DNA of 64,000 nucleotides from Clostridia bacterium (GTDB taxonomy: Bacteria; Bacillota; Clostridia; Lachnospirales; WQUN01), in contig BNUF01000001.1 in NCBI GenBank assembly GCA_025997155.1, positions 1 to 64,000 on the forward strand, in the 5' to 3' direction. Position 1 is the stretch's first letter, and the number at the start of each line of letters is the position of its first letter. The notes under the pieces are model-generated. The model saw nothing but the letters and a program-made list of their open reading frames with translations, ran no database searches and had not been told where the DNA came from. Shown here one piece after another: positions 17,816 to 25,279 of the stretch. The position numbers and the translations under genes were made by a program.

Positions 17816-18691
17816 GACTTACACTCCCGTTTTATCGCGTTTCTAGACGCGAAGCCCAAAACCGTCGAGACATACACAAGGGCGCTTAGGCAATTTTTTG
17901 TATGGCTTACAAAAAACGGTATAACAAAGCCCGAACGCTCCGACATACTGGCATACCGCGACGAACTTAAAACAAGGACAAAACCCGCTACCGTGCAAAA
18001 TTATGTAACCGTCGTGAGACTTTTTTTTAAGTGGACGGAGGCGGAAGGAATTTATAAAAATGTCGCGGCGCATATAAAGGGAGCTAAAATTGACGGCACG
18101 CATAAAAAAGACCCTTTGACGATTTCGCAGGTTCAGGCGGTAGTTTCGGGAATCGACAGGACGACTCTTAAGGGAGCTAGGGACTACGCAATACTTCTTT
18201 TGATGATAAGCGGGGGGCTTAGGGTAATTGAGGTAGTTAGGGCGGATATTGCGGATTTTCGCACAGTTGGAAATTCTATAAGACTTTTTGTTCAGGGCAA
18301 GGGCAAAGATGAGAAAATCGACATTGAAATCGCCGAAAGCGTGGAAAACGCTATAAGGGAATATTTGGCGAAAATTCCAAAAAAAGAAAAAGGACAAGCC
18401 TTGTTTATAAGCGTCGCCAAAAAAAATAAAGGCGAACGGCTTAAGGCAAGGAGCGTAAGCCGTATCATAAAAGAACGTCTGGTATTCGCGGGATACGACG
18501 ACTCAAGACTCACGGCACACAGTCTGCGGCATACCTGCGCGACACAGGCGATTCTCGCGGGGGTATCGCTTGAACGGGTTCAGGAGCATTTGAGACATAC
18601 CAAAATCACGACGACACAGATTTATACCCACGCTCTGAAACGGGCGGATAACCATACGGCGGCTGTTGTCGCCTCCGCGCTATTCGGCTGA
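17759..18691 (+). CDS. tyrosine recombinase of the XerC/XerD type
   Basis: 310 residues. A SAM-like N-terminal core-binding domain (residues 20-105) precedes the catalytic domain. The active-site set is present: Arg in SGGLRVIEV near 152, a Lys in the GKGKDEK turn, HSLRH near 254, His in EHLRHT near 278 and Tyr in IYTHAL near 289. It could integrate an element, resolve dimers or exchange cassettes. The start (ATG 17759, with AAAGGA 10 bp before) lies within repeat cluster II, and cluster III directly follows the stop. That suggests the repeats are its sites or a shared operator, but this is inference. Confidence 0.92.
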   Translation: MSTYTDVYTHNDIHIHITDDLHSRFIAFLDAKPKTVETYTRALRQFFVWLTKNGITKPERSDILAYRDELKTRTKPATVQNYVTVVRLFFKWTEAEGIYKNVAAHIKGAKIDGTHKKDPLTISQVQAVVSGIDRTTLKGARDYAILLLMISGGLRVIEVVRADIADFRTVGNSIRLFVQGKGKDEKIDIEIAESVENAIREYLAKIPKKEKGQALFISVAKKNKGERLKARSVSRIIKERLVFAGYDDSRLTAHSLRHTCATQAILAGVSLERVQEHLRHTKITTTQIYTHALKRADNHTAAVVASALFG

Positions 18692-18766
18692 TATGTGTAT
18701 ACACATATCAGTATACACATATCAGTATACACATATACCCATACACAACTACATATACATATAAGG
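18691..18766. repeat. TATACACATA repeat cluster III, upstream of parA
   Basis: Contains the perfect palindrome ATATGTGTATACACATAT followed by two more TATACACATAT units separated by CAG, a spacing of about 14 bp. It fills the space between the recombinase stop and the parA ribosome binding site, the usual place for a partition operator. Confidence 0.82.
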
Positions 18767-18777
18767 CGGAGAAGAAT

Positions 18778-19539
18778 ATGGCAAAAATACTGGCGTTTAT
18801 AAATCAAAAAGGCGGTGTCGGGAAGACAACCACCTGTTGCGGCGTAGCTTCGGCGTTTCGCAAAAAAAAATTAAGCACATTGCTTGTTGACGTTGACCCT
18901 CAAGGAAATCTGACGTATATAACAAACGCGGACACAGGCAACGCGGGAATCGCGGATATTTTTACAAAAAAAGGAAATATAGCGAATTTAATCCAAAAGA
19001 CACAACAAGGAGATATAATTTCCGCAAACCCGTCGCTTGCGGCGGACGGGTTGCTTCGCGGCGCAAACAAGGAATTCAGGCTCAAAGAGGCGTTGCTTCC
19101 CGTTTCGGACGCGTATGACTATATTTTGATAGACTGCCCGCCCTCTCTCGGGATACTCTCGATAAACGCGCTCACGGCGGCAAACGGGGTTATTGTGCCC
19201 GTTCAGGCGGATATTTTGTCGCTTCAGGCGCTTGGGCAGTTTTCCGCGACGTTTTCGGCGGTACAGACTCACACGAACAAGGAATTGTCTTTCCTGGGGC
19301 TTGTCATCACAAGATACAACGCCCGCGCCATAATAAATCAGGAAATAGCTAAACTTCTTCGCCAGACTGCTGGCAAACTCGGCACAAAGGTATACGATAC
19401 ATATATAAGGGAAAATATTTCTGTAAAGGAGGCGCAGGGGGCAAGGGAAGACATTTTCTCACATTCCCCGAGGAGCAACGCCGCCGCCGATTTCAAGTCC
19501 CTCGCCGATGAAATCGTCAAGGACACTTCTCGCTCTTGA
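18778..19539 (+). CDS. parA: ParA family partition ATPase
   Basis: 253 residues, the size of small type Ib ParA proteins without an N-terminal DNA-binding domain. The deviant Walker A KGGVGKTT is at residues 10-17, followed by LLVDVDPQGN and ILIDCPPSLG. GGCGGAG precedes the ATG. Partners of such ATPases are often small ribbon-helix-helix proteins that bind repeat arrays; such a gene lies convergently, overlapping the last 23 bp, and both genes have TATACACATA arrays upstream. This supports plasmid partition. An A9 run at 18862 is within coding sequence. Confidence 0.93.
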   Translation: MAKILAFINQKGGVGKTTTCCGVASAFRKKKLSTLLVDVDPQGNLTYITNADTGNAGIADIFTKKGNIANLIQKTQQGDIISANPSLAADGLLRGANKEFRLKEALLPVSDAYDYILIDCPPSLGILSINALTAANGVIVPVQADILSLQALGQFSATFSAVQTHTNKELSFLGLVITRYNARAIINQEIAKLLRQTAGKLGTKVYDTYIRENISVKEAQGAREDIFSHSPRSNAAADFKSLADEIVKDTSRS

Positions 19540-19843
19540 TAAAATTCGCCAAAGTGCGGTGTATGAGTTCGTTTATCGAGATACCGTGTTTTGTAGCGAT
19601 TTTTTGCAGGTTTTCATACAAAGAAGGCTGTATAAGACATTGCAACCGTTTGCTCCGAGGCTCGAATTGCAAAAGTGCCTCCTTGTACGTGAGATTCGGA
19701 TTTGAGACGGACTGTTTGCGTTCCTCCTTGGATTCGTCAAAAACCGTGTTAAAGGCGGTTTGCGCGGGGATTTCCTTTTTCTCATTCGGGTCGCTTAGGT
19801 ATGATAGCGCGGGGTTTTCTATAAAAACTCGTTTTTTAGACAT
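19517..19843 (-). CDS. ribbon-helix-helix DNA-binding protein, likely centromere-binding partner of ParA
   Basis: 108 residues from ATG 19843, chosen for GGAG nine bases upstream; longer frames would translate the repeat cluster. The N-terminal 60 residues look disordered and charged. Residues 64-105 fit a ribbon-helix-helix fold: strand KRLQCLIQP, helix SLYENLQKIATKHG, helix SINELIHRTLANFIK. Small proteins of this build (ParG, Omega and similar) bind short repeats at their own promoters and at the plasmid centromere and stimulate ParA. Here the TATACACATA array IV lies directly upstream. The convergent overlap with parA is unusual, since such pairs are normally in one operon. Confidence 0.7.
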   Translation of the reverse strand: MSKKRVFIENPALSYLSDPNEKKEIPAQTAFNTVFDESKEERKQSVSNPNLTYKEALLQFEPRSKRLQCLIQPSLYENLQKIATKHGISINELIHRTLANFIKSEKCP

Positions 19844-19856
19844 TATCTCACACTCC

Positions 19857-19926
19857 ATATATGTATGTGTATATGTGTATACAGTTATTATTATACACAT
19901 ATGATTATACAGATATACACATACAT
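19857..19926. repeat. TATACACATA repeat cluster IV, upstream of the ribbon-helix-helix gene
   Basis: Units on both strands (TATGTGTATATGTGTATA, then TATACACATAT at about 19894 and TATACACATA at about 19914) occupy the promoter region of the minus-strand gene. This is the fourth cluster and the right edge of the family in this window. Confidence 0.8.
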
Positions 19927-20062
19927 TGTCAAACTAATCTTAGGTGTCAAGAAGTCCCCCGCCTCTTAGGCGGAGGGATGAATTGTCACGGTCTTGACTT
20001 TTTCTCTTGACTTTTTGGTCATATTGTATTACTCTATATTCAGACGAATTTAGAGTAGGGTT

Positions 20063-20470
20063 GTGATTATAATGGATTTAGATAGTAACGCTCATTCAGT
20101 GTTTTTGCTCTGCTATCATCTCGTGTTAGTGGTGAAATATCGCCGTCAAGTATTTGATGAAGAAATATCTAATCGCGCAAAAGAAATATTTGAGTACATA
20201 GCTCCCAACTACCATATAACATTGCAAGAGTGGAATCACGATAAAGACCACGTACATATACTTTTTCGCACACACCCAAACACAGAAATGAGTAAATTTC
20301 TTAACGCTTACAAGAGTGCGTCAAGCCGACTACTTAAAAAAGAATTTCCTCAAATACGCAAGAAGTTATGGAAAGAGTATTTTTGGAGTTCGAGTTTTTG
20401 TCTGCTTACAACAGGAGGCGTACCGATTGATGTCATTCGTAAATATATAGAAAATCAGGGTGAAAAATGA
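20063..20470 (+). CDS. tnpA: IS200/IS605 Y1 transposase
   Basis: About 135 residues. The HUH motif is DHVHILF, the catalytic Tyr is in IRKYIENQ, and VVKYRRQVF near the N-terminus is typical. It excises and inserts the element as single-stranded circles through 5'-phosphotyrosine links. Start is GTG 20063 or ATG 20072 (MDLDSNAHSVF); the latter matches relatives. Intact and probably active. Confidence 0.95.
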   Translation: MIIMDLDSNAHSVFLLCYHLVLVVKYRRQVFDEEISNRAKEIFEYIAPNYHITLQEWNHDKDHVHILFRTHPNTEMSKFLNAYKSASSRLLKKEFPQIRKKLWKEYFWSSSFCLLTTGGVPIDVIRKYIENQGEK

Positions 20471-21558
20471 ATAAGGCATACAAGTTTAGGATATACCCTA
20501 ATTTAGCGCAAAGAATATTATTTGGAAAAACTTTTGGTTGTTGCAGGTTTATCTATAACAAAATGCTTTCGGAAAAGATAGCTTATTACAAGGAAACAGA
20601 AAAGACCTTAAACATTACTCCCGCTAAATATAAAGCGGATTTTGAGTGGTTAAAAGAGGTTGACTCTCTCGCTCTTTGCAACGAACAGCTAAACCTTGAC
20701 AAAGCATATAAAAACTTCTTTCGGGATAAAAAAGTAGGTTTTCCAAAATTCAAAAACAAGAAAAACGACAGGAAATCCTACACTACAAATTGCGTTAATA
20801 ATAATATCCGAATAGACGGAAAATTCCTTGTACTTCCAAAAATAGGCAAATTACGGATAAAACAACACCGTAATATACCCAGCGGATACATTCTTAAATC
20901 CGTGACCGTAAGTCAAAACGCTTCAGGGAAGTATTATGCATCTGTATTATATGAATATAACGAGGATATCCAACCTGAAAAGGCTAGTAATGTTTTAGGT
21001 TTAGACTTCTCTATGTCCGAGTTATATATAGACAGCAACGGAGAACACGCTGATTATCCGAGATATTACAGACGAGCATTAGAAAAGTTGGGGCGTATGC
21101 AACGCGCATTATCTAAAATGGTAAAATATAGCAACAACTATTATAAACAAAGGCGTAAAATAGCGAAATTTCACGAACGCATAGCGAACCAACGCAAGGA
21201 CTTCTTGCATAAACATTCACGGCAGATAACCAATGCCGTATCTTGTGTCGCAATAGAGGACTTGAATATGAAAGCTATGCAAAAATCCCTAAACTTTGGT
21301 AAGTCCGTAAACGATAACGCGTGGGGTATGTTCACGTCTTTTTTGACATACAAACTTGCGGAACAAGGGAAACAGCTTATAAAAGTGGATAAATGGTTTC
21401 CGTCAAGTAAAACTTGTTCAGTTTGCGGAGCGAAAAAAGATGAGTTACTTCTCTCTGAATGCGTGTATGTCTGTGATTGCGGTAACGTAATGAACCGCGA
21501 TGTAAACGCAGCAATAAATATCAAAAATGAAGCAATTAGGATTCTTGCCGCAGATTAA
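20467..21558 (+). CDS. tnpB: TnpB RNA-guided nuclease
   Basis: 363 residues, near full length. RuvC-like catalytic residues are visible in GLDFSMSEL (Asp, about 178), AIEDLNMK (Glu, about 264) and NRDVNAAINI (Asp, about 343), with a zinc finger CSVCGAKK...CDCG between the last two. TnpB uses an RNA from the element's right end to cut sites that lost the element, which helps the IS persist. ATG overlaps the tnpA stop. All key residues are present. Confidence 0.95.
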   Translation: MNKAYKFRIYPNLAQRILFGKTFGCCRFIYNKMLSEKIAYYKETEKTLNITPAKYKADFEWLKEVDSLALCNEQLNLDKAYKNFFRDKKVGFPKFKNKKNDRKSYTTNCVNNNIRIDGKFLVLPKIGKLRIKQHRNIPSGYILKSVTVSQNASGKYYASVLYEYNEDIQPEKASNVLGLDFSMSELYIDSNGEHADYPRYYRRALEKLGRMQRALSKMVKYSNNYYKQRRKIAKFHERIANQRKDFLHKHSRQITNAVSCVAIEDLNMKAMQKSLNFGKSVNDNAWGMFTSFLTYKLAEQGKQLIKVDKWFPSSKTCSVCGAKKDELLLSECVYVCDCGNVMNRDVNAAINIKNEAIRILAAD

Positions 21559-21663
21559 TTCTTAAAATAACCGTGGGACACACGGGGTTAGCTCGTTGAT
21601 ACTGTGGTCATTAGACTACTTGAGCGAGAAGCCCCCGCCTCTTAGGCGGTGGGAGTATGTCAC
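21500..21663 (+). ncRNA. putative omega (reRNA) guide RNA from the IS right end
   Basis: In IS200/IS605 elements the guide RNA covers the tnpB 3' end and the right end, finishing at the element boundary with flanking DNA as guide. Here the TGAGCGAGAAGC stretch, the hairpin at 21632-21653 and GGGAGTATGTCAC fit that layout. The guide would begin AAGAGTCCGCTAATAG at 21664. The 5' limit is a guess. Confidence 0.65.
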
Positions 21664-21667
21664 AAGA

Positions 21668-21691
21668 GTCCGCTAATAGGAATTAGCGGAC
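21668..21691. terminator. hairpin at the end of the replication-initiator gene
   Basis: Ten-bp perfect stem GTCCGCTAAT / ATTAGCGGAC with a four-base loop; the minus-strand gene's TAA lies inside it. No clear T-run follows on the minus strand, where the IS begins after five bases, so activity is uncertain. Confidence 0.6.
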
Positions 21692-22654
21692 ATTACTCGG
21701 ATAGTTCGACATAGTGAATGTTATATAGAGTTTTATAAATACTTTGTAGTCCATTTTTTTTAGCTGTTCGTCCGTAAGAACTTCTTTTTTGGCGTTGCAA
21801 TAATGCCATTCAAAAATTATATTATTTTCCATAAGCAAGTTAAGAGTTTTTTCAAAAGGAGTTATGATTCGAAGTTCAAGATGCCTGTCCGCGTTCATAA
21901 CCTCCTCGAAAGAAGGGATTTCGGGAGCGTCTTGCATTAAGGATTTTACACTTATTATGTCGAAGGTATTTCTTTTTCGGTTGTTCTCGATACTTGCGTG
22001 TAACGCCAGTTTTTTGCCCATAGAATATACGTTGGCGTTTCTTGTGTCAAGGCGAAACAACGCGATTGGATACTGCATAATATATGAGTTTATAAGATAA
22101 TTCGCTAACTGGGTCGAAAAGGTTACGGCTATATCCCCGTTTTTCATTCCAATAGCTTGCAAAATCCTCATTTGAGTGAAATGCGCGGTTTTTCCGTTTA
22201 TTTTATCGCTGAAATCAATTGACATATTAAATAAAATTTCTAAATCTTCCTTGACGATTTTTCTTGTTTTATCTATCGAGGATTTTGTAAGAGGTTTGCC
22301 GCAAAGCGACATATATTTCTCAAGAGATATAACGGCGTTAAGGTTGGGTTCGCCGCCGCCCTTGTAGTGGTTTTGTTCCGAAAGCCGTATCGTAAGCGCG
22401 TCAAGGAGTTTTTTTGTCGACGTCCGAAACCCGCACGACAGCTGCGTGTACTTTTGTATTATCAGGCTGAAGTCGCTGTCCGTGAAAGTCGCCGCGCCTG
22501 TGTACGCGTCAAGGCGCGCGGGATTCTTTTTTTCGCTTATTTTCGTGACCTTGTTTGTCGCGTTGCCGTTAAGCATCGGGCTGTACTTCGCCTCCGTCTC
22601 GTTTATCTGGGGGAGACGCTGCTTTTTTGAGGTTATTTCCGCGCCTTTTTTCAT
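21683..22654 (-). CDS. plasmid-type replication initiator (Rep_3/RepB-like)
   Basis: 323 residues. After a 60-residue polar N-terminus, the protein has the layout of winged-helix plasmid initiators: FRTSTKKLLDALTIRLSEQ, a central IEILF/MRILQAIGMKNGDI-like region, and a C-terminal block (SVKSLMQDAPEIPSFEEV, then DRHLELRIITPFEKTLNLL) that I associate with Clostridia plasmid and prophage replication proteins. Such proteins bind iterons and open the origin. An array of 22-bp repeats lies at 51.0 kb, not beside this gene. It is the second gene after an unknown protein. The fold is judged by eye, so the family name is tentative. Confidence 0.6.
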   Translation of the reverse strand: MKKGAEITSKKQRLPQINETEAKYSPMLNGNATNKVTKISEKKNPARLDAYTGAATFTDSDFSLIIQKYTQLSCGFRTSTKKLLDALTIRLSEQNHYKGGGEPNLNAVISLEKYMSLCGKPLTKSSIDKTRKIVKEDLEILFNMSIDFSDKINGKTAHFTQMRILQAIGMKNGDIAVTFSTQLANYLINSYIMQYPIALFRLDTRNANVYSMGKKLALHASIENNRKRNTFDIISVKSLMQDAPEIPSFEEVMNADRHLELRIITPFEKTLNLLMENNIIFEWHYCNAKKEVLTDEQLKKMDYKVFIKLYITFTMSNYPSNVR

Positions 22655-22668
22655 ATCCGCTCCCCCTA

Positions 22669-23439
22669 CTATGGTCGTATGGTGAGTAAATCGGCGAAAA
22701 CTCCGTCTTGTTGTTCAAACGCCTGAAGGTTGTTGTCAAGCAGGGTCTTTGCCTCTTTAATGTTTTCGGGGGGAATTTCTATTTTTTCAAATTCGATAGC
22801 ATTAAAAAGGTCGGACGCAATTTTATAGCTCCTGTCGTTGTATTCGTCTATCAGTTCGGTTACGTATTCAGGCTCGACAAAAAATATCTCAAACTCCTTG
22901 CAGTCTATTTTTTCGGCAATAAGTGAGATTGCGGTATTGTAGCCTTTTATAAAATATATGTCTTCTTGTATGGCTTCAAAACGTTCGCTTAAGCTTTCGT
23001 AATTTTTGGAAAATTTTTCAAGACCTATGGAAGTGTTTAGGTTATTAAGAATCTCAAGAACTTTTATGTCGCCTTGGTTTTCTTTTATTTGTTTCCCGAT
23101 TTCATACGAGGCATCGAGCAGGGAGGTGAAAAAGTCTATGTTGCCTTTGAGACGGTACAGATGCGCGTTAGCCAAACCGCTGTACTGCATCAGCCAGTTG
23201 TTTATACCTATATACCGATTTTTTATGCATATTTCGTCAATATTATCAAGAGTATCCAGCATTTTTTGAAAACGGGCGGGATTTATTATAGGTTCGGGCG
23301 AAAGCTCTCCTGACAAGGTTTTTCTGTAATCGTCTATAAGACTGTATATATAGGCTTTTCCAAGTTCTGAGCCTGTCCATTTTCTTTTTCTTAAAAGTCT
23401 GCTTACAAATATATTTATATTATCGTTTGTATTGTCCAT
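22669..23439 (-). CDS. unknown protein upstream of the replication initiator
   Basis: 256 residues, hydrophilic and largely helical by composition (many E, K, I, L; regions such as YESLSERFEAIQEDI are amphipathic). No signal peptide, membrane segment or motif that I recognise. Its stop is 14 bp before the initiator's ATG and it has its own promoter, so the two form an operon. A replication- or partition-accessory role is suggested only by position. The N-terminus (about residues 10-45) includes RLLRKRKW, which could contact DNA. Confidence 0.65.
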   Translation of the reverse strand: MDNTNDNINIFVSRLLRKRKWTGSELGKAYIYSLIDDYRKTLSGELSPEPIINPARFQKMLDTLDNIDEICIKNRYIGINNWLMQYSGLANAHLYRLKGNIDFFTSLLDASYEIGKQIKENQGDIKVLEILNNLNTSIGLEKFSKNYESLSERFEAIQEDIYFIKGYNTAISLIAEKIDCKEFEIFFVEPEYVTELIDEYNDRSYKIASDLFNAIEFEKIEIPPENIKEAKTLLDNNLQAFEQQDGVFADLLTIRP

Positions 23440-23471
23440 TTTACGCCCTGCCTCTCTTGATTATGTTGACT

Positions 23472-23500
23472 ATTTTAACACAAACGCGAGTGATTATCAA
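23472..23500 (-). promoter_or_regulatory. promoter of the unknown/replication-initiator operon
   Basis: Minus strand: TTGATA (23495-23500), 17-bp spacer, TAAAAT (23472-23477). It is back to back with the ssrA promoter. Confidence 0.75.
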
Positions 23501-23526
23501 ATTTATAAAAAATATCGCTCCGCGCC

Positions 23527-23555
23527 TTGCTTACGTTTGGCTACTGTGATATAAT
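23527..23555 (+). promoter_or_regulatory. ssrA promoter
   Basis: TTGCTT, 17-bp spacer, TATAAT, about 20 bp before the mature tmRNA 5' end, leaving a short precursor leader. Confidence 0.85.
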
Positions 23556-23575
23556 AGGCGAAACACTTTACCCTC

Positions 23576-23921
23576 GGGGGTGCAATGGGTTCGACGGGGA
23601 TATCGGCTCGCCAGATAGCTATCCGTAGCGGGAGTCTACGTTAAAAGCCCAACCGTTTAATATAAACGACAACGATTATTACGAATTAGCAGCAGCGTAA
23701 GCTGCGCTCGGAGTTCCCGCGTTTGCTACCGCGCGGGGTAACTCCGCCGACTAGATAGCGAACTTTTGCGCGTTTGCCTTGGCGCGTAAAAAGATTTAAG
23801 GCTACTTTCGCGCCGCGGTTGTCAATCCCCGCGGCGCGCGGGGAATGTCAAGAATTGACTGTGATAGGAGAAGTTTGACGGGGTGGGTCTTCGGACAGGG
23901 GTTCGATTCCCCTCACCTCCA
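23576..23921 (+). ncRNA. ssrA: transfer-messenger RNA
   Basis: The tRNA-like ends pair: GGGGGUG at the 5' end with CACCUCC at the 3' end. The T arm is GGTTCGATTCC and the 5' part begins GCAATGGGTTCGACGGGGAT. CCA is not encoded. The tag frame ends NDNDYYELAAA followed by TAA at 23698, and the GCAGC...GCTGC helix encloses that stop, as usual. tmRNA rescues stalled ribosomes and tags the product for proteolysis. Oddly, the codon before AAC is AUA rather than the usual Ala or Gly, so the exact resume codon is unclear. ugd follows 28 bp later without an obvious terminator. Confidence 0.96.
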
Positions 23922-23949
23922 TAAAGTATAATATTCAGGAGGCTCTCTT

Positions 23950-25278
23950 ATGAATATAGCGGTTGTTGGAACTGGCTATGTAGGGCTTGTTACGGGAGCT
24001 TGCTTTTCTGAATACGGAAATGACGTTTGGTGCGTCGATATTGACTTAAAAAAAATAGAGAACCTTAAAAAAGGGATTATCCCGATTTTTGAACCCGGAC
24101 TTTCCGTAATGGTCAAGGAAAATCAAGCAAAAGGGCGGTTACACTTTACAACCTCACTGGAGACGGCACTAGGATACTGTGAGGTTTGTTTTATTGCCGT
24201 CGGAACTCCGATGAACGAGGACGGAAGCGCGGATTTGCGGTACGTTTTATCTGTCGCGAAACAACTCGGACAGTTTATTAACCGCCACACATATATTGCC
24301 GACAAATCTACCGTACCCGTGGGTACGGCGAGCAAAGTCCGCGAAACAATCCAAAACGAACTTGACGCGCGAAATTCAGACATAACCTTTGACGTGGTTT
24401 CCATACCCGAATTTCTCAAGGAGGGAAGCGCGGTTTCCGATTGTATGCGTCCCGACCGCGTCATAATCGGGACGGACAACGACGAGGTTACAGGCGTTTT
24501 CCATGAACTGTACGTGCCTTTTGTGCGAAACAACGAGAACTTTATAACAATGGACGTAACAAGCGCAGAGATGACAAAATACGCCGCCAACGCGATGCTT
24601 GCGACAAAAATTTCATTTATGAGCGAAATCGCGGGTATCTGCGAAAAAGTGGGGGCGGATGTAAACCGCGTCCGTATGGGTATCGGCAGCGACAGCCGCA
24701 TAGGTTTCCAGTTTATATACCCTGGGTGCGGATACGGCGGAAGCTGTTTTCCGAAAGATATCTCCGCCCTTATCCACCTTGCGCGGGAATACGGCACGCA
24801 AGCCCGAATCATGTCGGCGGTCAATAAGGTGAACGACGACCAAAAACACGTGCTCACCGAAAAGATAGTAAAACGATTCGGCGGCGACCTTTCAGGTTAC
24901 ACCTTCGCGGTTTGGGGACTTTCGTTTAAGCCCGGTACTGACGATTGCCGCTGCGCCCCCTCAATCGTTACCATACAGGATTTAACGTCAAGGGGGGCGC
25001 GTATAACCGCCTACGACCCGCAAGCCGTCACAGAGGCAAGGGAGAGATACCTAAACGGCAACGAACGCGTATCCTACGCCGATGACAAATACGAAGCTCT
25101 TAAAGACGCCGACGCGATGATTCTCGTCACCGAGTGGAAAGAGTTCATAAACCCCGACTTCCAAAAACTTAAGCAACTTATGAAAAACCCCATAGTATTT
25201 GACGGACGCAACCAATATGAAGCAAAAAAAATGAAACAACGAGGCTTTGAATACTACCAGATAGGAACGTCAGAATAA
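23950..25278 (+). CDS. ugd: UDP-glucose 6-dehydrogenase
   Basis: 442 residues, full length. The N-terminal Rossmann motif is GTGYVGLVTG; DKSTVPVGTA and GYGGSCFPKD, with the catalytic Cys near residue 264, follow; the C-terminal domain has GLSFKPGTDD. It oxidises UDP-glucose twice with NAD to UDP-glucuronate, a donor for acidic capsule sugars. AGGAGG lies 7 bp before the ATG. It is probably transcribed with ssrA. It converges with the minus-strand operon, with one base between stops. Confidence 0.97.
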   Translation: MNIAVVGTGYVGLVTGACFSEYGNDVWCVDIDLKKIENLKKGIIPIFEPGLSVMVKENQAKGRLHFTTSLETALGYCEVCFIAVGTPMNEDGSADLRYVLSVAKQLGQFINRHTYIADKSTVPVGTASKVRETIQNELDARNSDITFDVVSIPEFLKEGSAVSDCMRPDRVIIGTDNDEVTGVFHELYVPFVRNNENFITMDVTSAEMTKYAANAMLATKISFMSEIAGICEKVGADVNRVRMGIGSDSRIGFQFIYPGCGYGGSCFPKDISALIHLAREYGTQARIMSAVNKVNDDQKHVLTEKIVKRFGGDLSGYTFAVWGLSFKPGTDDCRCAPSIVTIQDLTSRGARITAYDPQAVTEARERYLNGNERVSYADDKYEALKDADAMILVTEWKEFINPDFQKLKQLMKNPIVFDGRNQYEAKKMKQRGFEYYQIGTSE

Positions 25279-25279
25279 G

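Larger units (their letters stand above)
19956..21663 (+). mobile_element. IS200/IS605 family insertion sequence
   Basis: Complete element with tnpA and tnpB in the same direction, overlapping by four bases. Both ends carry the same subterminal hairpin, CCGCC TCTTA GGCGG, at 19956-19977 and 21632-21653, the single-strand ends recognised by Y1 transposases. I place the right end after TATGTCAC at about 21663; the left end is within about 20 bp of 19956. It sits between the ribbon-helix-helix promoter and the terminator of the replication-initiator gene. No target duplication is expected in this family. Confidence 0.9.

Noticed and set aside
18858-18872. A9 run inside parA as a switch
   Set aside because: The frame is open and the run is a normal Lys-rich stretch; no partner frame or broken half exists.
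23895-23925. 3' end of ssrA as an attachment site of an integrated element
   Set aside because: I found no second copy of the T-arm/3' end sequence in the window, which an insertion would leave.
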